A stretch of DNA of 39,882 nt. Origin: Akkermansiaceae bacterium (GTDB lineage: Bacteria; Verrucomicrobiota; Verrucomicrobiia; Verrucomicrobiales; Akkermansiaceae). Below the pieces are notes generated by a model. That model was not told the DNA's origin. It ran no database searches and worked only from the letters and a program-made list of their open reading frames with translations. This document shows positions 7,616 through 15,264 of this stretch, piece after piece. Location: assembly GCA_025457665.1 (NCBI GenBank), contig JALOTY010000031.1, forward strand, positions 1-39,882, in the 5' to 3' direction. Each line of letters begins with the position of its first letter. Position 1 is the first letter of the stretch. A program made the position numbers and the translations under genes.

Positions 7616-9763
7616 ATGAATCTTTTGCCCGCTTCCCATGCCCTCATGCCTGCCATCCGCGTGTTCCGGATGCTGCTGGCTTTGGCCTTCGGCGTCGGGT
7701 TGAAGCCTGCTTGCGGCGAGGTTTTGAGGGAGATCGATGCGATCCGCCACCTCGTCGGTCAGCCCGCGGTGTTCGGCACGGCGGTGGAAATCTCGGGCAC
7801 CTGCATCTACGAGGCGAATGGCGAGTTCTTCCTTCACGATGGCTCCCATGGCATCTGGGTCAGCACCCTCACGGCGAAATCCAAAGGGCTGTTAGAAGAC
7901 GGCTCCGGGCTCGATGGCCTTGAGGTCGGAAGCGCTCTCGAGGTCAAGGGCATCACGGATCCCGGTGGCTATGCCGTGCAGGTGCTGCCAATTTCCATCC
8001 GCCGGACAGAGGAGGGCACCCTGCCGCCACCGCTCAGGATCACCGCCGAGCAACTCGTCGCGGGAAACGAAGATGGGCAGCGCGTCGTCATCGAAGGAGT
8101 GGTGCAGGAAGTCCGGGTTCTTGAGGATCGCACCGTGCTCAGCATGATTGTTGAAGGCATGCCATGCTGGATCGGTCTTCATGGTCGGGCAGCGGTGGAC
8201 CTTCCGCCTTTGGTCGATGCGCGGATTGCCGCGACTGGCGCATTCGCCCCGGATTTCAACAATCGGTCCCAGGCCGTCCTGCCGAAGGTCATCATCTCCG
8301 CGCCGGATTCGATCCGCATCCTGAAGCCACCACCGGCCGATCCCTTTGAAGCGGAGCCGGTGAGTCTCCTGCGTCTGCGGGCCTTTTCTCCGGAGGTGAC
8401 GCTTTTTCATCGCACCGTCACTTCCGGCATCGTCACCTTCGTGCGACCCGGAGAGTTCTTTTTCCTCAGGGAAGGAGATATCACCGTCCGCGTGTCTTCC
8501 TCGTCCACGGATATCAGGCCGGGCTGGGAAGTGAAAGTGGCGGGGTTCATCGATCTCACCTCGCACCTCGCGGCCTTGAAAAATGGCATTGTCCGTAAAA
8601 CCGGAGAGAGCCACCCGCCGCCTCCGGAGCCTGTGAGCGCTCATGAATTGTTGGTCTCGGCAAGCTGGCGGGAGTTCGCCTCGGCGCACAAGGCGGACTT
8701 GAGCGGACACACGGTGACTCTGCGTGGGCAGATCCGGCGCATCGATCGCCATTCGCCCGAGCTGCCGGTGGCCGTTTGGATCGAATCGGACTCGGTGCTC
8801 TTTCCCGTGCATCTGCCGCCCGACGTCAGCCTCGATGCCAAACGATCCCAGCTTTGGCAGGTTGGTGCAGAGGCGTCGATCACCGGTGCCTGTGAGCTGG
8901 AGTTTCCCGGTGCCCCCGATCCGCTCGGGCTCTACAATCCGCGGGGTTTTCATCTTTGGCTGGCATCGACCGATGATCTTGAAATCCTTCGGGCCGCTCC
9001 ATGGTGGACCACCCGGCGCCTGACGATTGCGCTCTTGGGCACCGCTCTTGCCGCCCTGGCCGCTTTTGGCGGAGTGGCCGTGCTCCGCCGTCAGGTGAAA
9101 AAGCAGGTCAGCATCCTATCTCATGAGTTGGAAACCAAGGCGGTCGCCACCGAACGGGAACGCATGGCCCGCGATCTTCATGATACCCTTGAGCAACAGC
9201 TCACCGGTGTGGCCATGCAGTTGGAAAGCATTGCCAAACATCCCGCTTCCCATGAGCCCGGCGTCTCCCGGCGGCTTGATCTGGCGGGTCGCATGATCCG
9301 GCATTCCCGCGAAGAGGCACGACGATCGGTATGGGACCTGCGGAACCGGGTTCTCGAAACCCACGGCTTGCCTGCCGCACTCCAGAGCCTCGCGGAATCC
9401 GCCGCCATCGATGGGGGACCGGAGGTCCATGTCGATATCTCCGGCACCCCGCTTCCTTTGGAATCCAACATCGGGTATCAACTCCTGCGCATGGCCCAGG
9501 AAGCCCTCGGCAACGCCCTTAAACATGCCCGCGCCGCCAGCATCCGGATATCGCTCGAGATGTCATCCGAGCGATATCTGCTCGTGGTCCGGGATGATGG
9601 TGTGGGATTCGATGTCTCCCTCGCCGATCCCCACGCTGCCCCCCGTTTCGGACTCATCGGCATGCGCGAACGTGCTTCGAAAATCGGTGCCTCTCTCGAG
9701 ATCATTTCGCAGCCCGGTTCGGGTTGTGCGGTGAGCATCACTTTGCCCGTATCTTCATCATGA
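7616..9763 (+). CDS. NarL-family sensor histidine kinase
   Basis: This is a 715-residue kinase. The N-terminus (MNLLPASHALMPAIRVFRMLLALAFGVG) is a signal peptide or first membrane segment; an alternative start is the ATG at 7646. Residues ~40-455 are a large periplasmic part with repeated OB-like beta modules (e.g. AVEISGTCIYEANGEFFLHD), and a second membrane segment follows at ~466-486 (LTIALLGTALAALAAFGGVAVL). The HisKA_3 dimerisation box is ERERMARDLHDTLEQQLTGV with phosphoacceptor His522. A HATPase_c domain has EALGNALKHARA (N box), DDGVGFD (G1) and GLIGMRERA (G2). By family rules it autophosphorylates and passes phosphate to the regulator whose ATG overlaps its TGA (ATGA at 9760-9763). 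The ligand is unknown; OB folds could bind a sugar or protein. CTGTTAGA lies in frame at 7889. Confidence 0.93.
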   Translation: MNLLPASHALMPAIRVFRMLLALAFGVGLKPACGEVLREIDAIRHLVGQPAVFGTAVEISGTCIYEANGEFFLHDGSHGIWVSTLTAKSKGLLEDGSGLDGLEVGSALEVKGITDPGGYAVQVLPISIRRTEEGTLPPPLRITAEQLVAGNEDGQRVVIEGVVQEVRVLEDRTVLSMIVEGMPCWIGLHGRAAVDLPPLVDARIAATGAFAPDFNNRSQAVLPKVIISAPDSIRILKPPPADPFEAEPVSLLRLRAFSPEVTLFHRTVTSGIVTFVRPGEFFFLREGDITVRVSSSSTDIRPGWEVKVAGFIDLTSHLAALKNGIVRKTGESHPPPPEPVSAHELLVSASWREFASAHKADLSGHTVTLRGQIRRIDRHSPELPVAVWIESDSVLFPVHLPPDVSLDAKRSQLWQVGAEASITGACELEFPGAPDPLGLYNPRGFHLWLASTDDLEILRAAPWWTTRRLTIALLGTALAALAAFGGVAVLRRQVKKQVSILSHELETKAVATERERMARDLHDTLEQQLTGVAMQLESIAKHPASHEPGVSRRLDLAGRMIRHSREEARRSVWDLRNRVLETHGLPAALQSLAESAAIDGGPEVHVDISGTPLPLESNIGYQLLRMAQEALGNALKHARAASIRISLEMSSERYLLVVRDDGVGFDVSLADPHAAPRFGLIGMRERASKIGASLEIISQPGSGCAVSITLPVSSS

Positions 9764-10380
9764 CTTCGCCCATCCGTCTGCTCATTGTTGACGATCATGT
9801 GATGATCCGTCTCGGCCTGGCCGCGCTCATGGCGGATGAAGCCGACATCGAAATCGTCGGCGAAGCCAGCGATGGCGCGGAAGCACTGGCTCGTTACGAA
9901 TCCCTCCGGCCGGATGTGACGATCATGGATGGGATGCTTCCCGACATTCATGGCGTCGAGGCATCACGGCGCATCCTATCCTCCCACCCGGATGCCCGGA
10001 TCATTCTGGTTTCCATCAATGAGTCTGCCGAGGACATCCACCGAGCAATGGAGGCGGGCGTCTCGGGATATGTGCCGAAATCGCGAAATCAGGAGGTCAT
10101 CTTGAGCGCGATTCGCACGGTGGCGGCGGGTGAAAGATTTCTCGAACCCGAACTCGCCCGCCGGCTTTCCGCCCGGGCGGCCACGAATTCCCTGACGCAG
10201 CGGGAGATCGATGTCCTGAAGCTTGTGGCGTCCGGCTTGGTCAACAAACAGATTGGTGCCGAGCTTGGATTGTCAGAAAACACCGTGAAAACCCACATCT
10301 CGCGCATCATGGGCAAGCTTGAAGTCCATGACCGCACCAGTCTCGCCATGCGTGCTGTCGCGCTCGGTTTGCTGCGCTGA
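9760..10380 (+). CDS. LuxR/NarL-type response regulator
   Basis: This 206-residue protein has a receiver domain (residues 5-120) with acidic pocket Asp11-Asp12, phosphoacceptor Asp57 (TIMDGMLPD) and Lys107 (GYVPKS). A LuxR-type HTH follows at ~145-206 (LTQREIDVLKLVASGLVNKQIGAELGLSENTVKTH). The start at 9760 overlaps the kinase stop by 4 nt, giving translational coupling; an upstream in-frame ATG at 9724 lies inside the kinase and is rejected. It should bind DNA as a phosphorylated dimer. The palindrome 9 nt after its stop, shared with two other sites, is a candidate target. The last 126 nt of the gene plus 41 nt downstream are duplicated at 14857-15023. Confidence 0.95.
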   Translation: MTSPIRLLIVDDHVMIRLGLAALMADEADIEIVGEASDGAEALARYESLRPDVTIMDGMLPDIHGVEASRRILSSHPDARIILVSINESAEDIHRAMEAGVSGYVPKSRNQEVILSAIRTVAAGERFLEPELARRLSARAATNSLTQREIDVLKLVASGLVNKQIGAELGLSENTVKTHISRIMGKLEVHDRTSLAMRAVALGLLR

Positions 10381-10388
10381 TTTTCCAT

Positions 10389-10404
10389 TCACCTGATCGG
10401 GTGA
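10389..10404. promoter_or_regulatory. Operator-like palindrome, copy 2
   Basis: TCACCTGATCGGGTGA is symmetric at 14 of its 16 bases around a central GATC. It sits just after the regulator stop and 137 nt before the repeat-protein ATG. There is no loop and no T run, so it is not a terminator. It is identical to the copy at 14991-15006 and differs by one base from that at 7533-7548. Confidence 0.6.
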
Positions 10405-10449
10405 CAAATGGGCTCTGGTCGGCCCGAAGAGCCGATCTAGTCTGATGGG

Positions 10450-10520
10450 TTCAGCGACCTTCATATCCGGGCTCCCCGGCCCGGTGGCATGTCCCAGCAT
10501 GCAAGTCGAAGTTCGCTGAA
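10450..10520 (+). promoter_or_regulatory. Long stem in 5' leader of the repeat-protein gene
   Basis: TTCAGCGACCTTC at 10450-10462 pairs with GAAGTTCGCTGAA at 10508-10520 (12 of 13 positions). It encloses a GC-rich loop that itself contains GGGCTCCCC and CATGTCCCAGCATG. The structure ends 21 nt before the ATG at 10542. In RNA it could be a leader hairpin affecting translation or stability; in DNA it could be a regulator site. It was not seen in front of the paralogue at 15265. Confidence 0.4.
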
Positions 10521-10541
10521 ACAGCCATTCCCATCAAACCC

Positions 10542-13500
10542 ATGAAAGCCATCCCTCGTTTTGTTCTACGTCATCCCACCTTGCCCGTTCTTCTGCTCGT
10601 CACATGTGCCCAAGCGGCTGATCGGACTTGGGACAATGGGGCGGCGACCGGCAATTGGAATACGACCGATGTCAACTGGACCGGTGCCACCTGGGCCTCT
10701 GGCGACAATGCGATCTTCACTTCCAGCACCGGTGCTGTCGTCCTGACCGAGCCGGTCAGTGCCACCAATTTTGCTTTCGGTACCATTACCGCGAATACCA
10801 CCGGCTCTTTTTCCGGATCGCCGCTGTCGGTCTCTGGCAATCTAACTGTCCTCGCGGACGGCAACAATGGCCCGGGGGGACCGACTGTTTCTTTTTCCAA
10901 CAACGTGACCGTCACCGGCGACCTCGGGATCGGCCGGCGCGTGGTCGAGTTCACCGGCGGATCCGTCACCGTCAATCGCGTCCTTGCTGCCAGTTCCTGG
11001 GGTCGCCTGCTGATTTCCGGCTCTGCCGTGACGGCGACCAACGGCATCGATGACTCGATCAACGGCGGCAACACGCTGAGCGTCGTTCTTTTCGGTGGCT
11101 CGCTATCCACTCCCTACATCAAGACCACCACGGCCAGCTGGACGGGTCTGCCGAACGATGGCGTCGTCCTCAGTGGCGGGACCCTGTTGCCCACCGCCAG
11201 CAGCACCGATTTCATTCAGAGCCACGATCCGGCCGGCTGGGGCACCCGCAACAATGTCGGAGTCGGCACAGGCGGTGCGAACATCGATACGAATGGCTTC
11301 GACATCACCATCACCAAGACCATGCAGGACTGGGCCGGTTCCGGTCCGCTCACCAAATCGGGTGCAGGCACGCTGACCCTCACCGCAGCCAATAGCTACA
11401 GCGGTGGCACGACCGTGAATGCGGGAAGCCTGGTCCTCGATGGTGCCGCGGGTGGCAACTCCCGCATTGCCGGTCCTCTCACGGTCAACAACGGTGCCAC
11501 GGTCAGCCTGATCAACGACGATGGCACCGGCTTCGGCTTCAATTCGGGTGCCAAGCTCACCGCGCTCACCATCAATGGCGGCACGGTGACCACCTCCGGC
11601 ACGATGCACGTCTGGAACCTCTCCGGCGGCATCACCATGACCGGAGGCACTCTTCAGTCCAACAACGGCACCAGTGACGCCAACGGCCCGCAGATGGAAT
11701 GGATCAATTCCGATGTCACGACTTTTGCCAGCGCCGATACCGCCACCATCGGCGGCCGCATCCGCATGCGCGGTGATGGTGGCGCCACGGGCATCATCTT
11801 CACCGTCGCCGATGGCGCTGCTGCGACCGATCTCCACGTTACCGCCGCCATCACCGAGGCCGGACCTGATCGACAAGTCACCAAACGCGGTCCGGGAACC
11901 ATGCGTTTCTCCGGTGCTAACAACTACACCGGCGTCACCATCGTCGAAGAAGGAACGCTCGCCCTCTCCGCCCCGATTCTGGATGACACTGCGGACCTCA
12001 TCATCGATGCCGCGGGTCGGATGAATCTCGATTTCACCGGATCCGATATCGTGGGCAGCCTTGAGATCGACAACAGCGGACCCCTCCCTGCCGGGATCTA
12101 CGATTCCACGCACCCGACCTATGGGAGCTATTTCTCGGGCACTGGATCGCTCGTGGTTCCCGGATCCGATGGTACATGGATCGCCCTTGCCGATGGAAAC
12201 TGGAGTGACACCCTGAATTGGGCCGGTGGCACGGTCGCCGTCGGATACGACGCCACCGCGACCTTCAATGCATCTACGGGAGTCACCGTAAATGTCGATT
12301 CGAACCGCAAGATCGGGAATATCAATTTTGCGGTATCAAATTACACTCTCGCCGGGTCCGGCAGTCTCACGCTGGACTCATCCGCAACGCCTTTGATCGA
12401 TGTTGCAGGGGGCACCACCTCCACCATTTCCGCCAATCTCGATGGAAGTTTCGGGATGGAGAAAACGGGATCGGGGCGGCTCATTCTCAGCGGTGTGAAG
12501 TCCTATGCCGGAGGAACATTCATCTCTGGCGGCGTGCTTGAGGTTTCCGGAGGCACGGCGGGTGTCGCTCAGATCCATGGTTCGGTGCTCGTCAGCCCGG
12601 GCACCACCCTGAGCTTTACCAATGGCGATGGCACTGGCTTCGGTTTCTTCAACAACCCGGTCAACTCGATTGTCGTCGATGGCGGCACGATCAACGCTGT
12701 CAGCGGCAGTCATCTCGGCTTCGGGCCTTTCATGACGATGAGCCTCGAAAACGGCGGCTCCTTGCTCGGGTCATGGCAGTGGAACGGTGATGGACTGTTA
12801 GGATTCTCCAGCTCAGGTGACATCACCAACACCATCAGTGGGACGGTCACCCTCCGTAGCGATGCCGGCTCCGCCCATAGCTTCAATGTCAGCGACGGCC
12901 TCGCGGCCACCGATCTTCAGATCAATGGGAATCTCGGTGATCAGTGGCCGGAATATCCATCGGTCCCGGCATCGGGCCTCACCAAGGTCGGCCCCGGAAC
13001 CATGGTGTTGAATGGAACCAACACCTATGACGGCAACACCAGCGTCACCGATGGTGCGCTGAATGTGGGCGCTTCGGGCAGCTTGCATTTCCGGCCGACG
13101 ACGAATGGCATGACCAATTCGGTCTCCTCGACGGGAACCGGCAGTTTCTCCTTCCTTGGTTCGGTCAGCCTTGATCTTGGGGCTGCTGATGCCACGGATG
13201 GCAATGTTTGGAACCTTTTCAATCTTCCCAGTTTCGCCAGTGCCCCGGATCTTTCGGCCACGCTTGCCGTCACCAGCAATCTCGGAGCATTCACCGAGGT
13301 TTCCTCCGGCACTTGGGAACTCGCCGTCACGGGGGCCAAATGGATTTTCACGGAAGCCAATGGCAATCTCAGCTATGAAACCACCGCCACGCCCTATGAT
13401 ACCTGGGGTGCCACCTATGGTCTCACCGCCGGCAGCGAAACCGGGGATCTCGATAGCGATGGCATGACGAATTTCGAAGAGTATGCCTTCGGGTTGATTC

Positions 13501-13763
13501 CTAACAGCGGGTCTTCGGCCAACCCGATCGCGGTGCCTCTCGACAAAACATCGGGAACCTTCAGTTACACCCGCCGCCAGCAATCGCTGACCGGCTTGAG
13601 CTACACCATCTGGACATCCACGAATCTGACCACCTGGACTCAGGACACCGGTGCTGCGCAAGGCGCGCCCGCCCTGAATGGCGAAGTGGAAACCGTGCCG
13701 GTAACCCTTAGTCCTGCCCTGCTCGCCAATCCCCGCCTCTTCATCCAGGTCCGCGCCGAATGA
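10542..13763 (+). CDS. Autotransporter-associated beta-strand repeat giant (copy 1)
   Basis: This 1073-residue exported protein has a signal peptide MKAIPRFVLRHPTLPVLLLVTCAQA followed by DRTWDNGAATGNWNTTDVNW, a common opening of this class. It contains at least four PATR-type repeats (pattern LTKxGxGTLTLxxxNxYxGxTxVxxGxLxL) at about residues 270, 446, 639 and 813, consistent with a long right-handed beta-helix. An EF-hand-like DLDSDGMTNFEEYAFG at ~968 opens a C-terminal ~105-residue domain ending LFIQVRAE. There is no translocator beta-barrel, so it is not a classical autotransporter. It is paralogous to 15265-18678, which adds an N-terminal module. It is followed after 48 nt by a PEP-CTERM gene, suggesting co-expression. 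CTGTTAGG and CCTAACAG variants occur at 12795 and 13500. Confidence 0.88.
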   Translation: MKAIPRFVLRHPTLPVLLLVTCAQAADRTWDNGAATGNWNTTDVNWTGATWASGDNAIFTSSTGAVVLTEPVSATNFAFGTITANTTGSFSGSPLSVSGNLTVLADGNNGPGGPTVSFSNNVTVTGDLGIGRRVVEFTGGSVTVNRVLAASSWGRLLISGSAVTATNGIDDSINGGNTLSVVLFGGSLSTPYIKTTTASWTGLPNDGVVLSGGTLLPTASSTDFIQSHDPAGWGTRNNVGVGTGGANIDTNGFDITITKTMQDWAGSGPLTKSGAGTLTLTAANSYSGGTTVNAGSLVLDGAAGGNSRIAGPLTVNNGATVSLINDDGTGFGFNSGAKLTALTINGGTVTTSGTMHVWNLSGGITMTGGTLQSNNGTSDANGPQMEWINSDVTTFASADTATIGGRIRMRGDGGATGIIFTVADGAAATDLHVTAAITEAGPDRQVTKRGPGTMRFSGANNYTGVTIVEEGTLALSAPILDDTADLIIDAAGRMNLDFTGSDIVGSLEIDNSGPLPAGIYDSTHPTYGSYFSGTGSLVVPGSDGTWIALADGNWSDTLNWAGGTVAVGYDATATFNASTGVTVNVDSNRKIGNINFAVSNYTLAGSGSLTLDSSATPLIDVAGGTTSTISANLDGSFGMEKTGSGRLILSGVKSYAGGTFISGGVLEVSGGTAGVAQIHGSVLVSPGTTLSFTNGDGTGFGFFNNPVNSIVVDGGTINAVSGSHLGFGPFMTMSLENGGSLLGSWQWNGDGLLGFSSSGDITNTISGTVTLRSDAGSAHSFNVSDGLAATDLQINGNLGDQWPEYPSVPASGLTKVGPGTMVLNGTNTYDGNTSVTDGALNVGASGSLHFRPTTNGMTNSVSSTGTGSFSFLGSVSLDLGAADATDGNVWNLFNLPSFASAPDLSATLAVTSNLGAFTEVSSGTWELAVTGAKWIFTEANGNLSYETTATPYDTWGATYGLTAGSETGDLDSDGMTNFEEYAFGLIPNSGSSANPIAVPLDKTSGTFSYTRRQQSLTGLSYTIWTSTNLTTWTQDTGAAQGAPALNGEVETVPVTLSPALLANPRLFIQVRAE

Positions 13764-13811
13764 AGCGGGTCCCATCCGTGAAAATCAACCCATCCAACCC
13801 ATCAACCCCGT

Positions 13812-14606
13812 ATGAGAAGCAACATCACCTCCGTTCTTCTGGCACTGCTTGGATACTCCGGCGTCAGCCAGGCCACCACCTTGCTGCTTTCGGACAACTT
13901 CAACGATAATCCGAACAACGCGACCTGGAGTTTCAACGACTCTCTCGCCTCCACGCAGGCAGGGAGCCTCGCCACGGTCACCTATTCGGTGCAGGGCTTC
14001 AATTACGTCGCCCAACACAGCAATGGCGGTTATCTGTTGGTTGCCACCGCAACCGATGGCAACGGCAATGGAAGTGTCAGTCTCAACAACAACTTCGCGA
14101 GCCAGGCGAACGCCGCCAACCAGCCGCTTCAAATCACCTTCAACATCAACAGTGTGGCTGGATATGGCGACACGACGCGTTGGGTTCAGTTCAATGTGGG
14201 GGCTTCGCAGCATCTTGATGTGGGGAACCCGGGCGTCGGGGCCGGTGTCCTGTTCCGCGTGAGCGGCGACACCCAGCTCCTGAGCGCTGGAGCCGGCATT
14301 GGCACGGGCGGCACCTGGTCGGCGGATGATCTGGTGACCATCACCTTCAGCGGCACGGGCGGTGTCGGTTCGGCCTTCAATGGCAACGGCAGTCAAGCCG
14401 CCATTTCGATCGGTTCCACCAACTACGGCACCTTCACCCTTGGGCAGCAAACAGATGCCTACCTTACCTTCAGCGCGTTCAACTATGGGGGGGATCAATT
14501 TGGTCTGGGGCGTTTCGACAACTTGAGTGTGTCCCTCATCCCCGAGCCGTCTGCTTTGCTTCTGGGCGGCTTCGGTCTGCTCGCTTTGCTGCGCCGGAGA
14601 AGATAA
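13812..14606 (+). CDS. PEP-CTERM sorting domain protein (module C, copy 1)
   Basis: This 264-residue protein has a signal peptide (MRSNITSVLLALLGYSGVSQA) and a jelly-roll-like body starting TTLLLSDNFNDNPNN. It ends IPEPSALLLGGFGLLALLRRRR, a PEP-CTERM tail. It pairs with the repeat giant upstream, and the pair is duplicated as 15265-18678 plus 18716-19501. The DNA around the tail (GAGTGTGTCCCTCATCCCCG and beyond) is nearly identical in the two copies, though the bodies have diverged. The same body without the tail is found inside the giants at 15265 and 25295. It stops with TAA and is followed by a strong terminator. Confidence 0.9.
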   Translation: MRSNITSVLLALLGYSGVSQATTLLLSDNFNDNPNNATWSFNDSLASTQAGSLATVTYSVQGFNYVAQHSNGGYLLVATATDGNGNGSVSLNNNFASQANAANQPLQITFNINSVAGYGDTTRWVQFNVGASQHLDVGNPGVGAGVLFRVSGDTQLLSAGAGIGTGGTWSADDLVTITFSGTGGVGSAFNGNGSQAAISIGSTNYGTFTLGQQTDAYLTFSAFNYGGDQFGLGRFDNLSVSLIPEPSALLLGGFGLLALLRRRR

Positions 14607-14675
14607 CCTCAACGGAAGCGCCCAGGCCCAACTTCATACGATTTCCCGTCCCTTCGAATCAACCTTTTCATCCCA

Positions 14676-14741
14676 TTTGCCTCTGGAGGGGCAAACCCCG
14701 GGGCGGCGTGCGGTAATGGGTTTCCGCACGCCGCCCCTTTT
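14676..14741 (+). terminator. Double-hairpin terminator, copy 1
   Basis: A small stem TTTGCC/GGCAAA (14676-14695) is followed by a 14-bp stem GGGGCGGCGTGCGG/CCGCACGCCGCCCC (14700-14713 with 14724-14737), a 10-nt loop and a TTTT run. The larger stem is a strong intrinsic terminator for the repeat giant/PEP-CTERM pair. The same two-hairpin layout, with changed arms that still pair, follows the paralogous pair at 19537-19603. Confidence 0.85.
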
Positions 14742-14856
14742 GCCGAAATCAACAAGCACCGCCAACGCCCGTTGGAATCGTTCCACTTTTTCGAGATAAG
14801 AATTTGCCGATTTCGGATGGGGCATTGTGATTGATGGGTCCCAATGAAACCTCGCC

Positions 14857-14982
14857 GGTGCCGAGCTTGGATTGTCAGAAAATACCGTGAAAACCCACAT
14901 CTCGCGCATCATGGGCAAGCTTGAAGTCCATGACCGCACCAGTCTCGCCATGCGGGCCGTCGCGCTCGGTTTGCTGCGCTGA
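14857..14982 (+). pseudogene. 3' fragment of a LuxR-type response regulator
   Basis: These 126 nt encode the last 41 residues of the HTH domain (GAELGLSENTVKTH to the stop). They align without gaps to 10255-10380 at an offset of 4602. There is no start codon; the frame meets TGA at 14845-14847. The three coding differences from the intact gene (AAC/AAT, CGT/CGG, GCT/GCC) are all synonymous. The match runs on to 15023, including the palindrome. It is a duplication scar rather than a working gene, but it looks recent or selected compared with the much more diverged paralogues around it. Confidence 0.88.
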
Positions 14983-14990
14983 TTTTTCAT

Positions 14991-15006
14991 TCACCTGATC
15001 GGGTGA
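14991..15006. promoter_or_regulatory. Operator-like palindrome, copy 3
   Basis: TCACCTGATCGGGTGA is identical to copy 2 and lies 258 nt before the second repeat giant. It was carried with the duplicated regulator tail. The repeat pair here may therefore still be under the same regulator. Confidence 0.55.
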
Positions 15007-15264
15007 CAAATGGGCTCTGGTCGTCAGAGAGCGGCTATCTACTGTGCATGGGCACGTCACGTCTTTCTTCGGCGGGTTAGCCCATTCGTCGAGCCCTTCG
15101 TGCAAATCGTCACTTCTCTCGTTAAACCAGTTTTCATAAACCCAACAAACCCTCAACTCGCTGTCTTCTCGGCTCATCGATTATTCTGATAATGGTCAAC
15201 GATGGCTACCGCTAAGCCGCTCCCCCGAACCCGAGCGAAAGGGCACTCGAACCGTTAAGAACCC

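Larger units (their letters stand above)
14607..15264. other. 658-nt gap: terminator, regulator remnant, palindrome, unassigned DNA
   Basis: The gap holds, in order, a double hairpin (14676-14741), about 115 nt with nothing recognised, the 167-nt copy of the regulator 3' end (14857-15023), and about 240 nt of less GC-rich sequence leading to the next gene. A minus-strand open frame (WVYENWFNERSDDLHEG) within the last part could not be assigned to any family. The last part presumably contains the promoter of the gene at 15265. Confidence 0.5.

Noticed and set aside
10389..10404. Palindrome as an intrinsic terminator of the regulator gene
   Set aside because: It has no usable loop and is followed by CAAATGGG rather than a T run, and it recurs before the kinase where no gene ends nearby.
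14875..15177. Minus-strand frame across the regulator remnant (WVYENWFNERSDDLHEG)
   Set aside because: It runs antisense through the duplicated HTH segment and has no recognised family; it may be debris but cannot be supported as a gene.
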